DNA from: Gammaproteobacteria bacterium
GTDB taxonomy: Bacteria; Pseudomonadota; Gammaproteobacteria; Chromatiales; Chromatiaceae
DNA length: 12,654 nucleotides
Direction: 5' to 3'
NCBI GenBank assembly: GCA_020630035.1
Contig: JAHDCB010000038.1
Coordinates: 1-12,654, forward strand
The translations under genes and the position numbers were made by a program. The notes beneath the pieces were generated by a model. The model was not told where the DNA came from, searched no databases, and was given only the letters and a program-made list of their open reading frames with translations. Shown piece after piece: positions 1 through 5,141 of this stretch. Position 1 is the first letter of the stretch, and every line of letters begins with the position of its first letter.

Positions 1-1302
1 AATGTTGAACAAAGCATCCGTAATCTGCTGCATTATGTGAACTCCCGTGAAAAATGGTACGACGCCTATCAGCATGAACTTGATGTCATGCTGTCATACG
101 TGCTGGAAGAGCTTGGCGTAGACCAGGAGACCTTTGTTGAAGTTATGCAGGACACCCCTTATTGGGGGCTGGTCTTCGGATATACCTTTGAGGCCTTTGT
201 CATCCGTCCATTGGATGATACAGGACGTACCCTGATTGATGAGTACCTGCAGCATCGTGGCCGGCATGAATCCCTGTCTGGCAGAGGTTATCTGCATGCA
301 TTGAAAAAATCCCAGGTGCAATTCTGGGAGGTTACAGAGGTCGTGCCTGCGGAATACATTGACATACGACCATATGGCACCCGGCAGGGAACCATCCGGG
401 TGGCAGAACATTATGCGTCACAAGGGTTATGTCGTTGGGACTGCATCGCGGCCCGGTTGATAAATCTGAACCAGATTGACCTGTTCAGTGGCGCGGTATT
501 ACCGATACCACTGGAAAAGGCGATGATGTTCTGCAAAGACCCGGCGCATGTCATGCAGAACCTGAAAAAGGCGATGCTTGCGGCTTACCAGGATGGTGTT
601 ATCGAACAATTACCGGAAGATATTGAGCAGGCGGCGCAGGAAAAAATGGTAGAAGTGATGCCCTTAATGGCATTTCGCACCTGGGCACTGAACCGATATC
701 AAGCCTGCACCCGGGGGACATCTGAGGCTGAGTACGATGATGACGCAATGCATCAGTTGGTTAAGGTACGTTTCCCACTGCGATCCAAGACAGGTGATAT
801 TGTGCAGATATTGAATCAAGCTGCAGTATTCACCCCTGCGGCAGAAGCGGATAGCTGGATCTGGCGTTCAGAAGAGGCACCGGATAGTCCACTGGGTATG
901 TTGAGTATACGTACCAGGTCGCTGGAATTACGTGTGGACTCACGAACCCGGGCAGAACAGGGTAAACAACTCCTGACCAACTTATTACAGACACATATCG
1001 GACCGGGTATGGTGTTATATGTCAGCGGTCAGCATTTACCCGGCGTACTGACGCAGATGGCTGAACGGCCCGATCTGTCTCAGTTTAAGGTGCATATGGA
1101 CCGGGAATGTCGCGATATGCTGAATGATTCTTTGTCGATGCTGGATGCCAGAACGCCGCGTGATTGTGCTGCGAACCCGGATGCGCATGAAGATGTCGTC
1201 GACTGGCTCAAATTTCTGGAAAACCGTTCTATGCATGCCGCACTGCCACCCTACGACTTTACCTGGATGTGGGAAGAACTCGGCCTGATGCAATACCGCT
1301 GA
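1..1302 (+). CDS. Hypothetical protein, 5' end outside window
   Basis: The frame is open from the first base of the window to the TGA at 1300-1302. A GTG at 37 could serve as a start, but the 12 codons before it (starting N-V-E-Q-S-I-R) read like normal coding sequence, so the gene most likely begins upstream. At least 433 residues are visible. No signal peptide or membrane segment is evident and the sequence is largely charged, which suggests a cytoplasmic protein. I do not recognise the body of the protein. The last 70 residues have the pattern L-D-x-R-T-P-R-D followed by a helix ending W-L-K-x-L-E-N, then P-Y-D-F-T-W-M-W-E-E-L-G-L. This resembles, from memory, the C-terminal region of some SEC-C-associated bacterial proteins with a TPRxAA motif, though no SEC-C zinc motif is present. 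The gene runs into rlmD with a one-base TGATG overlap, so the two are probably cotranscribed and translationally coupled. Confidence 0.8.
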   Translation, partial: NVEQSIRNLLHYVNSREKWYDAYQHELDVMLSYVLEELGVDQETFVEVMQDTPYWGLVFGYTFEAFVIRPLDDTGRTLIDEYLQHRGRHESLSGRGYLHALKKSQVQFWEVTEVVPAEYIDIRPYGTRQGTIRVAEHYASQGLCRWDCIAARLINLNQIDLFSGAVLPIPLEKAMMFCKDPAHVMQNLKKAMLAAYQDGVIEQLPEDIEQAAQEKMVEVMPLMAFRTWALNRYQACTRGTSEAEYDDDAMHQLVKVRFPLRSKTGDIVQILNQAAVFTPAAEADSWIWRSEEAPDSPLGMLSIRTRSLELRVDSRTRAEQGKQLLTNLLQTHIGPGMVLYVSGQHLPGVLTQMAERPDLSQFKVHMDRECRDMLNDSLSMLDARTPRDCAANPDAHEDVVDWLKFLENRSMHAALPPYDFTWMWEELGLMQYR

Positions 1303-2627
1303 TGGGTCGCACAAGACGGCGCCGCCTGCCATCCGCAACACAAGTTGCTGATATCACCGGTCTGAGTCACGACGGACGAGGCATTGCACATATTGCAGGT
1401 AAGGCTACCTTTATCACAGAGGCGTTACCGGGTGAGTCGGTTCGTTTTCGCTATACCCGTCAGCGGCGTGATTACGACGAAGGGGTGGTGAGTGAAGTGC
1501 TCAGCACCGCTGAGACCCGCGTTGTGCCTCAGTGTGCTCATGCGGCTGAATGTGGTGGGTGTCGGCTGCAACATCTGGCACCAGCGGCACAGATAGCGAC
1601 TAAACAAGCGCAGTTGCTGGAAAACCTCACTCGAATCGGCAAAGTCACGCCACAACATCAATTACCGCCGATAGAGAACGAAACACCCTGGGGATATCGG
1701 CGTAAGGCCCGCCTGGGTGTGAAATATGTGCATAAAAAAGGGCGAGTGCTGGTTGGATTCCGCGAACGACAGGCACATCTGATTGCGGATATACAACAAT
1801 GCTTGGTGCTGCACCCGCAGGTGGGCACCCGCCTGGAGGCACTGGCGGAAATGATTGCTGCATTGAGTATCCGTGAACAGATTCCGCAGATAGAAGTGGT
1901 GATGGATGATACTCAATGTGTGCTGATATTTCGTGTACTGACCCCGCCGGATGCAGCAGATCAGGCACGATTGCGTGCATTTGCGCGACAGCACGCTATG
2001 GTGATTTATCTGCAACCTGCCGGACCTGACAGTCGAGTGCCGCTGGATCAGCCAGTGGCATTACAGAACGAGTTGCCGGAACATCAAATTACGCTGAACT
2101 TTGCACCTGGTGATTTCACCCAGGTGAATCATGACATCAACCGGCGGATGGTCAGTCAGGCGTTAGATCTGCTCAGGCCGACATCAGCAGACCAGGTACT
2201 GGATCTGTTCTGTGGTATCGGCAACTTTACGTTACCGCTGGCGCGTCAGGCCGGACAGGTTACGGGTGTGGAAGGCGATGCTGGCCTGGTGCAGCGAGCC
2301 AGAGAAAATGCGATACATAACGGCCTGAACAATGTCACGTTTTATACCGCGAACCTGTACGAAGATCTGACGACTGCTGCCTGGCGAGAACAGCGTTATA
2401 CCCAGGCTGTGCTGGATCCGCCGCGCAGCGGTGCGCAGCCGGTATTAGCCCATCTGCCGGCATCCGGTGTACAACAGATTCTGTATGTGTCCTGTTATCC
2501 GGCGACACTGGCCCGTGATGCAGGCATACTGGTGCATGAACATGGTTACCAGTTGCATAGTGTGGGTGTGATGGACATGTTTCCGCACACAGCGCATGTG
2601 GAGTCCATGGCGTTATTTACCCGTTGA
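1302..2627 (+). CDS. rlmD: 23S rRNA (uracil(1939)-C5)-methyltransferase RlmD
   Basis: SAM-dependent enzyme that methylates C5 of U1939 in 23S rRNA. With the start at ATG 1302 the protein has 441 residues, close to E. coli RlmD (RumA). An N-terminal TRAM-like beta-barrel (about 10-70) is followed by the [4Fe-4S] ligands C78, C84, C87 and C167. The methyltransferase fold carries the SAM-binding L-D-L-F-C-G-I-G-N-F-T-L (about 300-311) and L-D-P-P-R-S-G-A (371-378). The catalytic nucleophile is C398 in V-S-C-Y-P-A-T-L-A-R-D, and E434 in H-V-E-S-M is the likely general base. A GTG at 1269 would add 11 residues, but they overlap the previous gene. ATG 1302 overlaps the preceding stop as TGATG and is preferred, although no clear Shine-Dalgarno lies before it, consistent with coupled translation. 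Its 3' end overlaps the opposing acyltransferase gene by 15 bases. Confidence 0.96.
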   Translation: MGRTRRRRLPSATQVADITGLSHDGRGIAHIAGKATFITEALPGESVRFRYTRQRRDYDEGVVSEVLSTAETRVVPQCAHAAECGGCRLQHLAPAAQIATKQAQLLENLTRIGKVTPQHQLPPIENETPWGYRRKARLGVKYVHKKGRVLVGFRERQAHLIADIQQCLVLHPQVGTRLEALAEMIAALSIREQIPQIEVVMDDTQCVLIFRVLTPPDAADQARLRAFARQHAMVIYLQPAGPDSRVPLDQPVALQNELPEHQITLNFAPGDFTQVNHDINRRMVSQALDLLRPTSADQVLDLFCGIGNFTLPLARQAGQVTGVEGDAGLVQRARENAIHNGLNNVTFYTANLYEDLTTAAWREQRYTQAVLDPPRSGAQPVLAHLPASGVQQILYVSCYPATLARDAGILVHEHGYQLHSVGVMDMFPHTAHVESMALFTR

Positions 2628-3536
2628 AGCATCAGGGGCAGACTGTCTGGTGGTGCGTGCCTGACCAAAACGAGGGTAGGCCCATTGATATTGCTCCGGG
2701 CAGTCCGCAATACATTGCTCCACTGCCTGATTCAGTGCTGTGGCGGCAGTTCGGGAATCAGCAGACCGGATGGCATCATCGGCCACAAAAAAGCCGATCC
2801 GGTAAGTGCCTTGCGGCAAACTTTTTGCCCAGACAAACAATACTGGCGTCTGATGGCGGCGGGCCAGTTTGCTGAGTAATGTCATCGTGGCGGACTCATG
2901 CCCGAAGAACGGTGCAGATACGGCAGCCGCTCCGGCGCGTTTAGGCACCTGATCCGGTAGTATCGCCACGACATCACCGGTTTGTAGGGTGGTATGTAAT
3001 GCCTTAATGCCGGCCCGCGTGATAGGTGCCATGCGGATACGGGCCTTATTGCGGCCCGCGACCAGTAGTGGTTCCAGCCATGCTTGGCGCGGTGGACGGT
3101 ACAGGCCTGTGATGGGTAGTGTGGTCTCGACAGCACTGGATACCATTTCCCAATTGCCCAGATGCGGCATTGCCAGAATCAGGCCACGACCCTGACTGAC
3201 CAGGCTGCGCATCATCTGCGGCAGGCCCTGGTCATCAATACGTTCCGGCAACAGGGTCGGGGCCAGCCAGATACGTGGCATTTCCAGATACGTGATCGCA
3301 GTGTGGCGCAGTGCCTGGCGTGTTAGTGTGGCACGTTGCTCAGTTGAGAGATGCGGATAAGCGATCGCCAGATTGGCCTGCGCCAGGCGACACAAGCGAC
3401 CTTTTGCGGCGTAGAATAGGCCGCCCAGGAAGTTGCCGAGCTTGTGCAATATCTGCCAGGGTAGTTTTGACAGGCCACGCAATACAGCCGAGACAAACAG
3501 CGTATATAGCGTATGGTTTCTGATTAAAGGTGTCAT
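2613..3536 (-). CDS. LpxL-type lysophospholipid/lipid A acyltransferase
   Basis: Member of the LpxL/HtrB/MsbB bacterial lysophospholipid acyltransferase family, inner-membrane enzymes that add acyl chains in lipid A maturation or to related lipids. The protein has 307 residues from ATG 3536. The family signature is intact: catalytic H-x4-E as H-L-G-N-W-E (H125, E130), then G-L-Y-R-P (144-148), and the L-P-D-Q-x-P block (193-197) followed by A-P-F-F-G (208-212). A hydrophobic N-terminal stretch (about 10-45) fits membrane association. The frame stays open upstream to 3632, but that extension is encoded by the palindromic element at 3567-3673 and carries no family similarity, so M-T-P-L-I-R is the likely start. 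The Shine-Dalgarno is weak (a GAGG about 17 bases ahead). Which acyl acceptor it uses cannot be told from sequence, and no other lipid A gene is nearby. Confidence 0.9.
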   Translation of the reverse strand: MTPLIRNHTLYTLFVSAVLRGLSKLPWQILHKLGNFLGGLFYAAKGRLCRLAQANLAIAYPHLSTEQRATLTRQALRHTAITYLEMPRIWLAPTLLPERIDDQGLPQMMRSLVSQGRGLILAMPHLGNWEMVSSAVETTLPITGLYRPPRQAWLEPLLVAGRNKARIRMAPITRAGIKALHTTLQTGDVVAILPDQVPKRAGAAAVSAPFFGHESATMTLLSKLARRHQTPVLFVWAKSLPQGTYRIGFFVADDAIRSADSRTAATALNQAVEQCIADCPEQYQWAYPRFGQARTTRQSAPDASTGK

Positions 3537-3566
3537 GTTGCGTATTTCGTAAACCTCATCAGTGTC

Positions 3567-3673
3567 AGCGTTATCCGGCATGCTCCCCGAGGTACGCCAT
3601 AAACCCATCCGTGGGGGCTCGGCTGCGGCCATCCAGGCCGCAGACGCCCTCGGAGAGCATACCGGATAATGCT
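3567..3673. repeat. 107-bp palindromic element, REP/MITE-like
   Basis: Outer arms of 25 bases (3567-3591 and 3649-3673) are inverted repeats with three mismatches. The arms carry TTATCCGGCATGCTC and its near-complement GAGCATACCGGATAA. Inside lies a second perfect hairpin: CTGCGGCC (3623-3630), loop ATCCA, GGCCGCAG (3636-3643), with further G/C pairing outside it (GGGC at 3615-3618 with GCCC at 3646-3649). The element sits 30 bases ahead of the acyltransferase start and would fold into a long hairpin in that gene's leader RNA. The nested layout fits an interspersed palindromic repeat, and the inner motif reminds me of intergenic repeats in other gammaproteobacteria, but I cannot count copies from one window. 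Confidence 0.75.
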
Positions 3674-3800
3674 ATTGAGCAAGGAGGTATAACTACTATC
3701 CGTGGCTAATTTCGGGGTAGCACCGGGTCATTTTGTGTGAAATTGCAAAATCCACAGTTCAAGGCCAGACAGGATAGACTGGTAGCAGGTCACGTTAATA

Positions 3801-3828
3801 CTGAAGTTTGAAAAGTACGTAACTTCAG
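3801..3828. promoter_or_regulatory. Operator-like inverted repeat CTGAAGTT-N12-AACTTCAG
   Basis: Perfect 8-bp arms at 3801-3808 and 3821-3828 lie across the -35 box and spacer of the promoter at 3808-3837. Arm spacing centre-to-centre is 20 bases, about two helical turns, which suits a dimeric DNA-binding protein. No bound protein can be named. Confidence 0.45.
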
Positions 3829-3837
3829 ATTGATAAT
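3808..3837 (+). promoter_or_regulatory. Sigma70-like promoter
   Basis: A -35 box TTGAAA (3808-3813) and a -10 box GATAAT (3832-3837) are separated by 18 bases, both close to consensus. Transcription would start near 3844, about 28 bases before the ATG at 3872. It overlaps the inverted repeat at 3801-3828, as expected for a repressed or autoregulated promoter. It may also supply transcription to rpoZ 300 bases downstream. Confidence 0.6.
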
Positions 3838-3840
3838 CGT

Positions 3841-3860
3841 GCTTATCCAATTGAATAAGC
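3841..3860. promoter_or_regulatory. Palindrome at predicted transcription start
   Basis: GCTTATCCAATTGAATAAGC is a 20-base near-perfect palindrome (one mismatched pair) lying at the predicted +1 region, just before the AGGAGA ribosome binding site. Together with the inverted repeat at 3801-3828 it gives two operator-like sites around one promoter. Confidence 0.45.
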
Positions 3861-3919
3861 AGGAGAAAGATATGCAGGCATACGATTTCACCCTACAATA
3901 TTGCTTAAATCTTAGTATT

Positions 3920-3939
3920 CCCCGCAGCTTGTTGCGGGG
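3920..3939. repeat. Stem-loop CCCCGCA/TGCGGGG
   Basis: Perfect 7-bp arms (3920-3926, 3933-3939) enclose a 6-base loop. No T-run follows on either strand, so it is a poor terminator. It is the first of three consecutive hairpins forming a repeat-like block, and it marks the point where the upstream reading frame loses protein character. Confidence 0.65.
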
Positions 3940-3958
3940 ACAAAACCATTGGGGGTTT

Positions 3959-3993
3959 CCAAAGGGGGAAAAGCGTAGCTCTCGCCCCTTTGG
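3959..3993. repeat. Stem-loop CCAAAGGGG/CCCCTTTGG
   Basis: Perfect 9-bp arms at 3959-3967 and 3985-3993 enclose a 17-base loop. It lies directly between the hairpins at 3920-3939 and 3994-4023, so the three together look like one structured element. Confidence 0.6.
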
Positions 3994-4023
3994 TCGTGGG
4001 CGAGGTTTACAACCTGCCCACGA
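3994..4023. repeat. Stem-loop CGTGGGC(g)AGGTT/AACCTGCCCACG
   Basis: A 12-bp stem with one bulged G, plus a flanking T-A pair, closes on the 3-base loop TAC (4008-4010). Its right arm contains the start of the first copy of the 24-bp direct repeat (4016-4039), so hairpin and direct repeat are interleaved. Confidence 0.65.
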
Positions 4024-4083
4024 TTTAAATTTGATTTTCTGAGTGTGGTGTTATATCTGGCCCACGATGTAAATTTAATTGTC
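4016..4083. repeat. 24-bp direct repeat, two copies
   Basis: Copies at 4016-4039 and 4060-4083 share GCCCACGAT-TAAATTT-ATT-TC with three differing bases, and are 44 bases apart start to start. They may be a duplicated end of the hairpin element, or paired protein-binding sites ahead of rpoZ. Two copies with a 20-base gap and no further units do not make a CRISPR. Confidence 0.6.
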
Positions 4084-4091
4084 ACTATTCT

Positions 4092-4118
4092 GGGGGCGAT
4101 TTCATTGAGAACGCCCCC
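4092..4118 (+). promoter_or_regulatory. GC-rich hairpin in rpoZ leader
   Basis: GGGGGCG (4092-4098) and CGCCCCC (4112-4118) form a perfect 7-bp stem with a 13-base loop, followed by TATATTT and then the rpoZ ribosome binding site. The U-tract is too short for a strong terminator. It could stop readthrough from the promoter at 3808-3837, attenuate rpoZ, or simply shape the leader RNA. No convincing promoter fits between the hairpin and rpoZ, so transcription into rpoZ must cross it. Confidence 0.5.
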
Positions 4119-4143
4119 TATATTTCGGAGAGAGAATTTTCTG

Positions 4144-4434
4144 ATGGCTCGTATTACTGTTGAAGATTGTTTAACCCATATGGATAACCGGTTTGATATG
4201 GTCTTGGCGGCCGCCAAACGGGCGCATCAATTGAGCAATGGGGTTGAGCCGTTGATTGAAAATACGCGGGATAAACCCACTGTGGTCGCGTTGCGTGAAG
4301 TTGCCGCCGGGTTGGTGGGTCAGGATATTCTGACGCAGGAGCCGGAACAGCGTGAAATCAGTGATGATGAGTTGGCGCAGGCGTTGCTCAGTAGTATGTC
4401 ACCAGTTGAGGAAGTTGCTGCAGCGGCGGACTGA
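4144..4434 (+). CDS. rpoZ: RNA polymerase omega subunit RpoZ
   Basis: Omega helps assemble the RNA polymerase core by latching the beta' subunit, and in gammaproteobacteria forms part of a ppGpp binding site. The protein has 96 residues from ATG 4144, near the E. coli length of 91. The start M-A-R-I-T-V-E-D-C and the block N-R-F-D-M-V-L-A-A-A-K-R-A (17-29) are diagnostic, followed by the T-V-V-A-L-R-E-V-A-A-G-L segment in the middle. The C-terminal tail is acidic and alanine-rich, as usual. An upstream in-frame GTG at 4045 would add 33 residues encoded by the leader hairpin and is rejected; GGAGAGAG at 4127-4134 is the ribosome binding site. The gene is alone: the usual neighbours gmk and spoT are absent, and it converges on the ygjP-like gene with only 7 bases between the stops. 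Confidence 0.95.
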   Translation: MARITVEDCLTHMDNRFDMVLAAAKRAHQLSNGVEPLIENTRDKPTVVALREVAAGLVGQDILTQEPEQREISDDELAQALLSSMSPVEEVAAAAD

Positions 4435-4441
4435 GCCGGGA

Positions 4442-5134
4442 TTATATCTCCAGGGTATTGCCGTGTTGCCTTAACCAACGGCGCGCCATCTGGCAGTTGG
4501 GATTATGCTGTTGCACCAGCTGCCAGAATTGTGCACTGTGGTTCAGGTGTACCAGGTGGCACAGTTCATGGATGACAACATAATCGACGATAGCTGAGGG
4601 TGCCAGAATAATCCGCCAGTTAAAGCTGATACGGCCATCTGCATGGCAGACTCCCCAACGTGTTTTATAGGATTTGATCAATATCCTGGTCGGTGAAACT
4701 GATATCTGACCCTGATAATGCGCAACCCGGGAAGATAGTTCGGCCACGGCCTGTTGCTGATACCAATGGATTAAGCTGGTCTTGACCTGATCCGGTGTGG
4801 TTTGTGGTGTGGCGACGATCAACTGGTCTGTTGAGCGTTGTACCTGAGTCCTGGTACCGTGTACCAGGTGTAGTTGGTAAGGTTGTCCGAGGTAGTAGAA
4901 CACTTCACCATCAATGTACTGTTTTGGCTTTGCTAACGGGCGTTGCAACTGTTGTGTGATCCAGTCTGATTTTTTTGCCAGTATCTCCAGAATGTCGGCG
5001 TTGGTAATATGTTGCGGTGCCCGGCATATAATCTGTTGCTGTCGGATCTGTAACTGGACTGTTTTACGTCGGCGTGCACTGCGCACGATATGCACCGGGT
5101 GTCCTGCCCAGTTGATCGGCGCAGTGATTGGCAC
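4442..5134 (-). CDS. YgjP-like M48-type zinc metallopeptidase (DUF45)
   Basis: Predicted cytoplasmic zinc-dependent peptidase of the YgjP/WLM-related family; its substrate is unknown in most bacteria. The protein has 230 residues, normal for the family. The zinc site is H189-E190-L-C-H193 with H199 (L-N-H-S) as the probable third ligand. The family block S-Y-K-T-R-W-G-V-C (155-163) followed by G-R-I-S-F-N-W-R stands before it, as expected. The start is GTG at 5134; no ATG is available nearby and no clear Shine-Dalgarno precedes it. It lies 7 bases after the AsmA-like gene stop, so it is the last gene of the yebC-ruvCA operon and probably relies on reinitiation. No terminator is visible before the convergent rpoZ. 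Confidence 0.88.
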   Translation of the reverse strand: MPITAPINWAGHPVHIVRSARRRKTVQLQIRQQQIICRAPQHITNADILEILAKKSDWITQQLQRPLAKPKQYIDGEVFYYLGQPYQLHLVHGTRTQVQRSTDQLIVATPQTTPDQVKTSLIHWYQQQAVAELSSRVAHYQGQISVSPTRILIKSYKTRWGVCHADGRISFNWRIILAPSAIVDYVVIHELCHLVHLNHSAQFWQLVQQHNPNCQMARRWLRQHGNTLEI

Positions 5135-5141
5135 GGTGAGG

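Larger units (their letters stand above)
3872..4042 (+). pseudogene. Remnant of a small regulator gene, 5' end only
   Basis: A strong ribosome binding site AGGAGA (3861-3866) stands 5 bases before ATG 3872, behind a good promoter with operator-like repeats. The frame runs 56 codons to TGA at 4040-4042. The first 14 residues, M-Q-A-Y-D-F-T-L-Q-Y-C-L-N-L, resemble from memory the N-terminus of a family of small helix-turn-helix proteins that begin with Y-D-F-T-L and occur in accessory regions of gammaproteobacteria. From codon 15 on, the frame crosses three stem-loops (3920-4023), and the residues (I-P-R-S-L-L-R-G and so on) are only a reading of those palindromes. I infer that the repeat block replaced the rest of the gene. 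It might still make a 56-residue peptide. The family match is recalled, not searched. Confidence 0.4.
3537..4143. other. Long intergenic region with repeats and gene remnant
   Basis: About 600 bases between the acyltransferase and rpoZ hold no intact gene. From left to right: the palindromic element (3567-3673); a perfect but apparently ownerless Shine-Dalgarno AAGGAGGT at 3681-3688, followed only by a GTG frame of about a dozen codons; a stretch with a short direct repeat GGTAGCA (3716-3722 and 3781-3787); a promoter/operator cassette (3801-3871); a broken reading frame (3872-4042); three stem-loops (3920-4023); a 24-bp direct repeat (4016-4039, 4060-4083); and the hairpin in the rpoZ leader (4092-4118). 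The picture is of a site where accessory DNA has inserted and decayed. Confidence 0.7.

Noticed and set aside
1269..1301. GTG start for RlmD at 1269
   Set aside because: It adds 11 residues overlapping the previous gene; the ATG at 1302 forms a TGATG junction and gives a normal family length.
3537..3632. Upstream extension of the acyltransferase frame by 32 codons
   Set aside because: The added residues are encoded by the palindromic element, have no family similarity, and the LpxL-like N-terminal region begins at the ATG at 3536.
3681..3743. Small gene behind the perfect Shine-Dalgarno AAGGAGGT at 3681-3688
   Set aside because: The only start in range is a GTG at 3702 whose frame ends after about a dozen codons; no protein character.
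3920..3939. Rho-independent terminator at the CCCCGCA/TGCGGGG hairpin
   Set aside because: No T-run follows on either strand and no complete gene ends just before it.
4016..4083. CRISPR array
   Set aside because: Only two imperfect copies of a 24-bp repeat with a 20-base gap, no further units and no cas genes.
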